DNA of 7,801 nucleotides, from contig DAHE01000012.1 of assembly GCA_002508315.1 (NCBI GenBank), positions 17,836-25,636 on the forward strand, in the 5' to 3' direction. The notes beneath the pieces were generated by a model, which did no database searches, was not told where the DNA came from, and saw only the letters and a program-made list of their open reading frames with translations. Shown here piece by piece: positions 1-5,331 of the stretch; position 1 is the stretch's first letter, and every line of letters begins with the position of its first letter. A program made the position numbers and the translations under genes. Origin of the DNA: Thermocladium sp. UBA166 (lineage in GTDB: Archaea > Thermoproteota > Thermoprotei > Thermoproteales > Thermocladiaceae).

Positions 1-36
1 TAGGGCGGGGAGGAGGTCAGTAGCATCATCGCCAAA

Positions 37-44
37 TTATTAAA
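37..44 (+). promoter_or_regulatory. TATA box for dcd
   Basis: The A/T octamer TTATTAAA is centred about 25 bp before the ATG at 66. That is the spacing expected if transcription starts at or next to the start codon, so the dcd mRNA is probably leaderless. No Shine-Dalgarno sequence lies just before the ATG. Confidence 0.6.
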
Positions 45-65
45 GGCCTTCCACGGCCTCTTCTC

Positions 66-605
66 ATGATGTTGTCAGGGGAAGCCATAAACGGCTTGAT
101 AAGGTCAGGCGCCCTCTCAATACAGCCCCTCTCCCCCGACACTGTTAGGGAGAATGGGGTTGATCTGAGGGTGGGCAGTCAATACGCGATCTACTCGTTC
201 AATGATCAAGTAATCGACCCGTGCAACCTGGATAACGCGAGGGACCTCTACAGCATAGTGGAGGCCAAGGACGGCAAGATAGTGATCCCGCCCAGGAACT
301 TCGTGCTCCTCACCACGACGGAGTACGTGAAGTTCCCCAATGACGTGATTGGGCTGTGTAACCTGAGGAGCACGGTGGCTAGGTACGGCTTATCCAGCCC
401 CCCCACAGTAATAGATGCCGGGTTTGAGGGTAACGTCACGATAGAGATAGTTAACTCGAGCAGCAATTACATAGTGCTCAGGCCAGGCATGAGGTTCCTC
501 CACGTGGTTCTCTCCAGGACGGAGGGGGTGGCCAAGTACTCCGGCAAGTACCTGGGCCAAAGGGGAGTGACTCCCCCGAAGGGTCTCCGCGATGAATGCA
601 GGTGA
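66..605 (+). CDS. dcd: dCTP deaminase (dUTPase/Dcd superfamily)
   Basis: Deaminates dCTP to dUTP, feeding dTMP synthesis; some archaeal relatives also hydrolyse dUTP to dUMP. The 179-residue length is normal for the family. GVDLRVG (31-37) is the first conserved block. RSTVAR (101-106) matches the family RSSxAR motif, giving S102 and R106 as the equivalents of the E. coli S111 and R115. D117 and the TIEI segment with E127 form the catalytic core; E127 corresponds to the E. coli catalytic Glu138. RPGMR (139-143) and the C-terminal YSGKYLGQ (158-165) are also typical; the latter belongs to the flexible lid that closes over the nucleotide. The usual Gln after the PGM block is a His here (FLHVVL). 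The start at 66 aligns with the common MILS family start and with the TATA spacing; an ATG at 69 is the alternative. Whether it is mono- or bifunctional cannot be told from sequence alone. Confidence 0.95.
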   Translation: MMLSGEAINGLIRSGALSIQPLSPDTVRENGVDLRVGSQYAIYSFNDQVIDPCNLDNARDLYSIVEAKDGKIVIPPRNFVLLTTTEYVKFPNDVIGLCNLRSTVARYGLSSPPTVIDAGFEGNVTIEIVNSSSNYIVLRPGMRFLHVVLSRTEGVAKYSGKYLGQRGVTPPKGLRDECR

Positions 606-633
606 CGAGGCCCCCGCGTTAATGCGTGGAAAG

Positions 634-641
634 ATATATTA
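634..641 (+). promoter_or_regulatory. TATA box for UPF0148 gene
   Basis: ATATATTA, preceded by a purine-rich GGAAAG that could serve as BRE, is centred about 27 bp before the ATG at 664. The spacing supports a separate, leaderless transcript for the zinc-finger gene rather than simple read-through from dcd, which ends only 58 bp upstream. Confidence 0.65.
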
Positions 642-663
642 AGCATGGTGGGGACGCAGAGCC

Positions 664-1041
664 ATGGCATCCAGCGACCCTGTGATACGCAGGATGGCGG
701 AGTTGATGAGGGAAGGCGCTGCGCTGACGCAGTACGCGTGCCCCACGTGCGGAACGCCGCTGCTCAGGTTGAAGAGCGGCAAGTATTACTGCGCCAGGTG
801 CGATAAGGAGGTGGTTCTAGTGAAGAGCGATGAGGAGGAGCGGTCCGTGTCCATAAAGTACGGGCTGGTGGGGGTCCGCGACGTGGTTTACGGCAAGATA
901 ATGGCTGTATCGAGGACTCTCGAGTCGTCCAGGGAGGTGGATGACGTGGATAGATCAACGGCCACGCTCATAAACCTCCTCCGCGCGCTTGACCTACTCA
1001 ACCACTTAATAGGGGGAGAACAGGAGAAGCGCACAGATTAG
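664..1041 (+). CDS. UPF0148 / SSSCA1 (ZNRD2)-family zinc-ribbon protein
   Basis: A 125-residue protein of the archaeal UPF0148 family, related to the eukaryotic Sjogren syndrome/scleroderma autoantigen 1 (ZNRD2). The biochemical function in archaea is not established. An N-terminal helix (RRMAELMREGAALT, about 9-22) leads into a single zinc ribbon with C26-P-T-C29 and C43-A-R-C46. The intervening GTPLLRLKSGKYYC stretch is characteristic of the family, in which a CPxCGxPL block is followed by a Lys-rich turn and CxxC. After the finger comes an acidic linker (about 54-60) and an amphipathic leucine-rich helix (about 98-116, TLINLLRALDLLNHLI) suited to dimerisation or partner binding. There is no signal peptide or membrane segment, so it should be cytoplasmic. 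The start at 664 is supported by the TATA spacing; the earlier ATG at 645 is out of frame. A minus-strand sRNA candidate comes close to its stop codon. Confidence 0.85.
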   Translation: MASSDPVIRRMAELMREGAALTQYACPTCGTPLLRLKSGKYYCARCDKEVVLVKSDEEERSVSIKYGLVGVRDVVYGKIMAVSRTLESSREVDDVDRSTATLINLLRALDLLNHLIGGEQEKRTD

Positions 1042-1042
1042 C

Positions 1043-1094
1043 CTCAGTTCGTGGGTTCCCAATCATTGCTCATCACTTAATGATCGTCATCACG
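1043..1094 (-). ncRNA. Possible box C/D guide sRNA (weaker candidate)
   Basis: Read on the minus strand: a perfect C box GTGATGA (1093-1087), a 10-nt guide (1086-1077), a D'-like GTGA (1076-1073), a 6-nt spacer, a degenerate C' box ATGATTG (1066-1060), a 12-nt guide GGAACCCACGAA (1059-1048) and a perfect D box CTGA (1047-1044). A BRE+TATA-like GGAAACGC-ATTTAAG (1129-1115) has its TATA centre about 25 bp before the C box, the same geometry as the stronger sRNA nearby. The 12-nt guide is complementary to UUCGUGGGUUCC, which resembles a tRNA T-arm (CGUGGGUUC). The D' and C' boxes are poor, and a second GTGATGA at 1076-1070 makes the parse ambiguous. It could be chance, so confidence is low. It ends 2 nt beyond the UPF0148 stop codon, a placement seen for Pyrobaculum C/D sRNAs. 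Confidence 0.33.
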
Positions 1095-1114
1095 CGTCGC
1101 CGACCGCGGCTTCG

Positions 1115-1129
1115 CTTAAATGCGTTTCC
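1115..1129 (-). promoter_or_regulatory. Possible BRE/TATA for the minus-strand sRNA
   Basis: On the minus strand this reads GGAAACGCATTTAAG, a good crenarchaeal BRE followed by a TATA-like core. The core with its flanks is nearly palindromic (CGCTTAAATGCG on plus), so it could also fire rightward. The TATA centre lies about 25 bp from the C box of the weaker sRNA candidate. Confidence 0.35.
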
Positions 1130-1179
1130 ATAGGGAAAAATCGCCCGGCCGCGGGGGCATTGCGCGTGGGCACGCAAGG

Positions 1180-1187
1180 CTTAAATA
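1180..1187 (+). promoter_or_regulatory. TATA box for box C/D sRNA
   Basis: CTTAAATA after a purine-containing GCAAGG. Its centre lies about 26 bp upstream of the C box at 1210. No protein-coding start suits this promoter (the ATG at 1197-1207 opens only overlapping shadow frames), so an RNA transcript is the natural product. Confidence 0.6.
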
Positions 1188-1206
1188 CGATTAACGTTGC
1201 CCCAGC

Positions 1207-1260
1207 ATGGTGATGAAGCTTCACCTCACGGATCAGTGACGAATCCTTTAAGTCCTGAAT
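1207..1260 (+). ncRNA. Box C/D guide sRNA (2'-O-methylation guide)
   Basis: All elements of an archaeal dual-guide C/D sRNA appear in order: C box GTGATGA (1210-1216), 12-nt guide AGCTTCACCTCA (1217-1228), D' box CGGA (1229-1232, one mismatch to CUGA), 3-nt spacer, C' box GTGACGA (1236-1242), 12-nt guide ATCCTTTAAGTC (1243-1254) and D box CTGA (1255-1258). Both guides have the canonical 12-nt length and the D'-C' spacer is in the usual range. Such RNAs bind L7Ae, Nop5 and fibrillarin and direct methylation of the nucleotide paired five positions upstream of D or D'. Ten consecutive nt of the second guide (1244-1253) complement ACUUAAAGGA in archaeal 16S rRNA (about E. coli 909-918), which would predict U912 as the target. 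The first guide has a partial match to the GGUGAAG segment near the 3' end of 16S. The terminal stem is very short. The ends are approximate. Confidence 0.78.
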
Positions 1261-1275
1261 CACGCGTCTCCTCCA

Positions 1276-2076
1276 TCAGGGAGCGCACTCCACGCGTATG
1301 TTGGATGCAATGCGCGTCTTCAATTCATAAATTATCCTCAACTTGTCAAGGGATGAATCCAGCCGCGGGGCCTCGTTGATGCCCAACTCGCCCAGCGCCT
1401 CCGAGTACCGCTCCAAGTCCCTCAACACTCTGCTTGGGTCCGCGTAAATCGTAGAGAAATTCCTCGCGCAGCCGATCACGGGGACGGCCGCCATCTTGGT
1501 GGACCAGTGAAGCGAGAGCGGGACCCTCAGCATGCCCACCTTCAACATAGTGTTGCTCCCTATAGTCACGCTGCCCACGTTATCCCTGAGCACCCTTATC
1601 TTCTTGGCGGCCCGCTCGAATGCCTCCCTGGTGGTCTCCACCATAATGCCAGCCGCCTCCCTGCCCACCCCTCCGTTCAGCGGCGCGATTACCTTGAATC
1701 CATTCATGCCGTCGAAGAACGCCAGCGTACTCCTAACCCCGAAGAAGTAGAGGGACTCCCTTATTGCTTGGATGGCTAGGTGGAAGACCGTGGATGAGTC
1801 CTCGCTCAGCCACAAATTGCTCGTTCCCTTCACGTCGAAGACTAGCGTATCTATCAATCCATGCCTGGAGACGCTCGTCATGACGTCTATCCAACCTCCC
1901 CGCGCCAATTCAAGGAGGGACTCAGCGCTCGCTATATCCGCCACTGCGCTCCTGCTGGCCTTGCTGGACCCCCTAACCACTGCGCTCCTCCTCCCAGCGG
2001 TGAACCGTATTATCAACGGCGCGACGGCCGCGTAGTAATCCTCCGCGCTCAATCCAGCCCTCACCGCCGTCCCCAT
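1276..2076 (-). CDS. Diverged archaeo-eukaryotic primase (PriS-like) homologue, probably catalytically inactive
   Basis: A 266-residue protein I recognise as distantly PriS/AEP-like from three motifs in the right order and spacing. Motif I, LVFDVKG (78-84), corresponds to the primase hhFDhD, with the second Asp replaced by K83. Motif II, FFDGMNGFKV (120-129), corresponds to FSGxRGFHV, with the catalytic His replaced by K128 and Ser by D122. Motif III, MLRVPLSLHWSTKM (182-195), corresponds to (D)xxRLIRhPxSLHxKTGL; R184, P186, S188, L189 and H190 are kept, but the acidic residue expected before the Arg is absent. The N-terminal YYAAVAPLIIRF and the SAESLLELARG...MTSVSRH stretch also resemble the PriS N-terminal region. 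It is shorter than PriS (about 330) and lacks the zinc-binding insert. Inference: the metal site is lost while the nucleotide-contact loop survives, suggesting a structural or regulatory role. The start at 2076 overlaps the GTPase end and has an SD-like GGAGGTG 5 nt upstream, so translation is probably coupled. Homology rests on motif reading only. Confidence 0.72.
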   Translation of the reverse strand: MGTAVRAGLSAEDYYAAVAPLIIRFTAGRRSAVVRGSSKASRSAVADIASAESLLELARGGWIDVMTSVSRHGLIDTLVFDVKGTSNLWLSEDSSTVFHLAIQAIRESLYFFGVRSTLAFFDGMNGFKVIAPLNGGVGREAAGIMVETTREAFERAAKKIRVLRDNVGSVTIGSNTMLKVGMLRVPLSLHWSTKMAAVPVIGCARNFSTIYADPSRVLRDLERYSEALGELGINEAPRLDSSLDKLRIIYELKTRIASNIRVECAP

Positions 2077-2870
2077 CCCACCACCTCCGGAAGCGTGTAG
2101 TACCCTATCCTGCCGTCCACCCAGTCCTTGAGCACGGCCTTGGCCGCCTCATTGATGTTAGGCCTTCCGCCCTTCAGCAGGAAGCCCCGCCTCCTGGCCA
2201 CGGCCTCCAGCACCGCCATGGGGTCACTCAAGTCCTCCACCCCATACCTATCACTCAACGCCGTGGAGCCCGCCTCGCGTAGCCTGCGTATCAAGGCAAC
2301 CGCGCTCACCACGGGGTCCCCACCGCTCACGTGGGACTCCTCCCCCCTAACCACCTTGGCGGCTGGATCCCTGCTCTCCCCAGGTATCACGCCTGGAGAA
2401 TCTATCACGGTAAGCCAGGGCCTCGCCTTAACTATCTTTTCCCCCCTCGTCCATCCCGGAACGGGGCTTGTGGGGGCGGCGTACCTGCCGCTTAGGTAGT
2501 TTATTATCGTCGACTTACCCACGTTGGGGTACCCCACCACCAGCACGGTTACCGGTATCCTGGGCGCGATTTTCTTTATGGTTCTGGTAAGCATCTTAGT
2601 GCCCAGCCTACGCCTTGCGCTTATGAATATGGTCGGCGCATCGCGCTCCAGGTACCGCTTCCACCGAAGCATTGCGCTAATGGGAACCAAGTCCGACTTA
2701 TTTATCACTATTAGGAGGACCTTGCCCATGCGGCGCGCCAACTCCTCCACGGCGAGGCTCCTCGTGGCCGCGGGATCCCTGGCATCCAGAACCTCCATCA
2801 CCACGTCGCTCGCCTCCATCATCTTAGAAATCCGCCTCCAGCTCTCCCTATTGAATTGAGTGACGGCCAT
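2061..2870 (-). CDS. Circularly permuted GTPase, RbgA/YlqF-Lsg1-type (ribosome assembly family)
   Basis: A 269-residue GTPase with G motifs in permuted order: LDARDP (28-33), G4 NKSD (57-60), G5-like SAR (84-86), then the G1 P-loop GYPNVGKS (113-120), a G2 region around PGWTRG (138-143) and G3 DSPG (157-160). G4-G5-G1-G2-G3 order with DARxP near the N-terminus is diagnostic of the YlqF/RbgA, Lsg1 and Nog2 group, whose studied members act in late large-subunit maturation; a 50S-assembly role here is inference. A short C-terminal domain (about 185-269) follows the GTPase core, including an IGYYTLP segment near the end. The length is close to bacterial RbgA (about 280). The start at 2870 is supported by a TATA box 27 bp upstream, giving a leaderless mRNA. 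The 3' end overlaps the primase-like gene by 16 bp, so the two probably form an operon. Confidence 0.9.
   Translation of the reverse strand: MAVTQFNRESWRRISKMMEASDVVMEVLDARDPAATRSLAVEELARRMGKVLLIVINKSDLVPISAMLRWKRYLERDAPTIFISARRRLGTKMLTRTIKKIAPRIPVTVLVVGYPNVGKSTIINYLSGRYAAPTSPVPGWTRGEKIVKARPWLTVIDSPGVIPGESRDPAAKVVRGEESHVSGGDPVVSAVALIRRLREAGSTALSDRYGVEDLSDPMAVLEAVARRRGFLLKGGRPNINEAAKAVLKDWVDGRIGYYTLPEVVGWGRR
2084..2090 (-). promoter_or_regulatory. Internal Shine-Dalgarno for the primase-like gene
   Basis: On the minus strand GGAGGTGG ends about 5 nt before the ATG at 2076, inside the last codons of the GTPase. As a downstream operon gene it has an SD, in contrast to the leaderless first gene. 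This supports the 2076 start and a bicistronic mRNA. Confidence 0.6.
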
Positions 2871-2893
2871 TGAAGTCGAGGTCTATCCCGCTC

Positions 2894-2906
2894 TATATAA
2901 AGTTTC
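2894..2906 (-). promoter_or_regulatory. BRE/TATA promoter of the GTPase operon
   Basis: On the minus strand GAAAC is followed directly by TTTATATA (2901-2894), a textbook archaeal BRE plus TATA box. The centre is about 27 bp before the ATG at 2870, predicting a leaderless transcript for the GTPase and primase-like pair. Confidence 0.8.
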
Positions 2907-2917
2907 ATCGAGAGCAA

Positions 2918-2939
2918 CCCCCCTCCCCCCTCCTTCCTT
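2918..2939. other. 22-bp homopyrimidine/homopurine tract
   Basis: The plus strand is uninterrupted pyrimidine: C6-T-C6-T-CC-TT-CC-TT. The minus strand is correspondingly G-rich, with two G6 runs. It lies just upstream of the GTPase-operon promoter and downstream of the dioxygenase gene. It could influence DNA structure or end the dioxygenase transcript, but no function can be assigned. Confidence 0.5.
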
Positions 2940-3002
2940 AATAACCCGCGGCTCCCAAAACGCATCCCCGAGGCCCCCCAGGGGGAGGGGTGAGACCAGC
3001 CC

Positions 3003-3773
3003 TTACGTGAACTCGGCGGCCATCATGCTGACCCCCGCCCACGGCGACTCCTCGCCCAGTACCCTAGCCCTGGCCGTGCCGGCCGCCCCCACCGCCACGT
3101 AGAGGGGCTTGAGCGAGCCCTCCGGCTGGGCCTCCGTCCACTCCTTGGTTTCATGGAGCCCCAGCAGCGAATCCATGTCGCCGGCCTCAAGGGTCTTCCT
3201 CAGCAACTCGTCGAACGTGCTTCGCCTAGGCCTCGCGCCCAGGTACATGAGGTCCAGCCTATGCGTGGGGGACCCCGTGCCCAGCACGACTACCCTCTTC
3301 TCCCCAACGGCCTTGGCAATGGCCTTCCCCACCTCAACGTGGTCCATTAAGGACGCCTCCGCCGATATTGACACCGGCACCGTCCTTATCCCATTTGGGA
3401 ACATATACGAGAGGGGAATCCACGCCCCGTGATCCAGTCCCCACCTATCATCTCCCCTAACGGTCAGTCCCGCGTTTCTCCCAGCCTCTATCACGCGTTG
3501 GGCCAGCTCCTGGTCGTTATCTGTCGAGTAGCAGTGGGAGTAAAGCTCATCGGGGAATCCATAGTAGTCCTGAATGCATGGGAGGCGTTGCTGGGTCTCC
3601 ACCAGGAACTCCCTCCTCCAAGACACGAAGTGGGGGCTTATGACCACCACGGCGTCCGGCCGGAACTCGCTGCTTAATCTCCTCCCCAAATCCGCCAGCA
3701 ATTGCTTCCATGGATCGTCTTCCACCAGTATCGTGGGGGACCCGTGGGATACGAATAAGGACCTCACCACCAT
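3003..3773 (-). CDS. LigB/DODA-type extradiol aromatic ring-opening dioxygenase family protein
   Basis: A 256-residue protein of the class III extradiol dioxygenase fold (LigB, DOPA dioxygenase and YgiD group). Characterised members bind one non-haem Fe(II) or Zn(II) and cleave catecholic rings; the archaeal substrate is unknown. Hallmarks in order: SHGSP (9-13, H10), VVISPHF (43-49, H48), DYYGFP (69-74), GLDHGAW (112-118, H115, the expected catalytic acid/base) and GTGSPTHRL (165-173, H171). H10, H48 and possibly H171 would be the metal-site histidines. The length matches the DODA/YgiD family (about 260). There is no signal peptide, so it should be cytoplasmic. The start at 3773 is supported by a TATA box 25 bp upstream. 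It is separated from the downstream GTPase operon by 132 bp containing that operon's own promoter. No neighbouring aromatic-degradation genes are visible, so a catabolic role is not supported by context. Confidence 0.88.
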   Translation of the reverse strand: MVVRSLFVSHGSPTILVEDDPWKQLLADLGRRLSSEFRPDAVVVISPHFVSWRREFLVETQQRLPCIQDYYGFPDELYSHCYSTDNDQELAQRVIEAGRNAGLTVRGDDRWGLDHGAWIPLSYMFPNGIRTVPVSISAEASLMDHVEVGKAIAKAVGEKRVVVLGTGSPTHRLDLMYLGARPRRSTFDELLRKTLEAGDMDSLLGLHETKEWTEAQPEGSLKPLYVAVGAAGTARARVLGEESPWAGVSMMAAEFT

Positions 3774-3789
3774 GATTGTATTAAGGCCG

Positions 3790-3809
3790 GAGCCATTTAA
3801 ACATGGCTC
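3790..3809. repeat. 20-bp dyad (7-6-7) spanning the dioxygenase TATA box
   Basis: GAGCCAT at 3790-3796 and ATGGCTC at 3803-3809 are perfect inverted arms around a 6-bp A/T-rich core. The core carries the minus-strand TATA-like GTTTAAAT, centred about 25 bp from the ATG at 3773. A dyad over the TATA box is a common arrangement for archaeal repressors that block TBP binding, so this is a candidate operator. No regulator gene is visible nearby. Confidence 0.5.
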
Positions 3810-3943
3810 GATAGTTCGCTTGAAATGATGTGGTCATCGGTTAGAGTGGAGCCCCATGATGGCGTGGAAGGGGCAATCAACCATTCACGGCGAAACCGCC
3901 CCCTCCTTGCCTGCCTGGACGGGGTTGGTCTTGGATCCCATAA

Positions 3944-3952
3944 AGATTAAAA
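3944..3952 (+). promoter_or_regulatory. TATA box for pyruvate kinase
   Basis: AGATTAAAA is centred about 28 bp before the ATG at 3976. This favours a leaderless start at 3976 over the in-frame ATG at 3856, which would place the TATA box inside the coding region. Confidence 0.55.
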
Positions 3953-3975
3953 CCGACGGGATTATCGTTGCGCGC

Positions 3976-5331
3976 ATGCATGGGGTTAAGTTAATGGCAT
4001 CAATAGGGCCGGCGACGGATGATGAAGCGGTGTTCCGAGAATTGGCGAGGCACGTGGATGGAGTTAGGGTGAACTTCTCCCACGGCGATCCAGGGGAGTG
4101 GCGGCGTAGGGCGGCTATGGCTAGGCAGGCCGGGCTCCCCGTGCTTGGGGACCTGCGGGGCCCGGGGGTCAGGACGGGCGCGCTGCGGCAAGATATAAGT
4201 GTGGCTGAGGGGGACGCGGTTCAATTTAAGTTGAGCGCGGAGGGGTTGGGATTCGTTCCCGTCCCCGTTAGAGAGTTCTTCTCCTCAATAGACGTGGGGG
4301 ACGTATTGGTAATGAATGACGGCAGGCTCAAGCTAGTGGTGGAGGCTAAGGGCGATGATTGGGCCAGGGCCGTGGCTCAATCGAATGGCTCCATTGGAAG
4401 CAATAAATCAATAGACGTGAAGGGCAAGGACTACCCGCTCCCGGTCCTGGATGATCACGACAAGGCGGCGCTGTCGATCGCCGTGGAGGCTGGGTTCGAG
4501 TTCGTGGGGGTCAGCCACGTCAGAAGCGGGGAGGATTTGGAGGGCGTGAGGAGGGCCTTGAGGGAGCTCGGCGGAAGCGCTAAGCTGATAGCCAAGATGG
4601 AAAGCAAGTCAGCCCTAGACAACCTGGGCGCCATAATCGACGCCGCCGATTACGTAATGGTGGCGCGGGGGGATTTGGGCATGACCTTCGACTTAGAGGA
4701 GGTGCCTGTGATTCAGCAGAGGATAATAGATGAGACAGTGCGGCGGGGGAAGCCGGTCATGGTTGCTACCCAACTGTTGTCGTCGATGACCATGAACCCC
4801 GTCCCCACCAGGGCCGAGGTGGTGGACATAATGACGGCGGTCAGGCAGGGGGTGGATGCCTTGCTGTTAACGGATGAAACGGCGGTCGGCAAGTACCCCG
4901 TGGAGGCCGTCAAGTGGCTGGAGAGGATCGCGGCGAAGTACGAGGGAACCGCCCCCGCGCCTTCAGTGGACTTAACCCTCTTCGACGAGAGGATGAGGTT
5001 CGCGCAGGGAGTCGCCAAGCTGGCCAGCGACATGGGTTCCAAGATAGTCATATTCACCAAGAGCGGGTTGACCGCGGTGAGGGTTTCCAGGTTCAGGCCT
5101 GGAGTGCCCATACTGGCCGCCACGCCATGCGGGGAGGTGGCTAGGCAGCTGCGCATGATGTGGGGAGTGGAGGCGATCGTGGTGAAGGCCAGCGATTACG
5201 GGGAGGGATTGGAGAAGGCGTTCTCCGAATTCCTGGGGATGGGGTTAATAAGGAGGGGGGAGAATGTCGTGTTGACGTACGGCATGCAGGACAGGGAGGG
5301 GGAGCACTTAATAAAGGTCAGGAGAGCTTAG
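3976..5331 (+). CDS. pyk: Pyruvate kinase
   Basis: Converts phosphoenolpyruvate and ADP to pyruvate and ATP, the last glycolytic step. From 3976 it has 451 residues, in the archaeal range; the frame stays open back to 3856, but the 40 extra residues look unlike any PK N-terminus. Domains: TIM-barrel A starting with KLMASIGPA (5-13) and GVRVNFSHG (29-37), with R31, N33 and S35 in the substrate site; then DLRGPGVRTG (59-68). B domain about 69-155, including NDGRL (114-118). Return to A with VGVSHVRSGEDL (177-188), AKMES (206-210) giving catalytic K207 and metal ligand E209, MVARGDLG (228-235) with metal ligand D233, MVATQLL (262-268) with T265, PTRAEVVD (277-284) and LLTDETAVGKYP (297-308). The C-terminal domain (about 335-451) looks complete. 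The last 14 bp overlap the convergent trpS. Confidence 0.95.
   Translation: MHGVKLMASIGPATDDEAVFRELARHVDGVRVNFSHGDPGEWRRRAAMARQAGLPVLGDLRGPGVRTGALRQDISVAEGDAVQFKLSAEGLGFVPVPVREFFSSIDVGDVLVMNDGRLKLVVEAKGDDWARAVAQSNGSIGSNKSIDVKGKDYPLPVLDDHDKAALSIAVEAGFEFVGVSHVRSGEDLEGVRRALRELGGSAKLIAKMESKSALDNLGAIIDAADYVMVARGDLGMTFDLEEVPVIQQRIIDETVRRGKPVMVATQLLSSMTMNPVPTRAEVVDIMTAVRQGVDALLLTDETAVGKYPVEAVKWLERIAAKYEGTAPAPSVDLTLFDERMRFAQGVAKLASDMGSKIVIFTKSGLTAVRVSRFRPGVPILAATPCGEVARQLRMMWGVEAIVVKASDYGEGLEKAFSEFLGMGLIRRGENVVLTYGMQDREGEHLIKVRRA

Noticed and set aside
1..43. Possible 3' end of an upstream plus-strand gene
   Set aside because: All three plus frames close quickly (TAG at 1-3, TAG at 21-23, TAA at 41-43), so one may be the tail of a gene, but nothing identifies which, and no recognisable residues are present.
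1161..1176. Short hairpin TGCG/CGCA near the sRNA promoter
   Set aside because: Only about 4 pairs, without a T-rich tail, and it overlaps the promoter; not convincing as terminator or structured RNA.
1276..2076. Calling this gene a functional DNA primase small subunit
   Set aside because: The metal-binding Asp pair, motif II His and third acidic position appear missing and the zinc insert is absent, so an active primase assignment is not supported.
3818..3862. ATGATG motifs upstream of pyk resembling C boxes
   Set aside because: No CTGA D box follows on that strand and guide spacing is absent.
4713..5156. 147-codon minus-strand frame inside pyruvate kinase
   Set aside because: It lies wholly antisense within a strongly conserved enzyme gene, with no promoter or family resemblance; a shadow of GC-biased codons.
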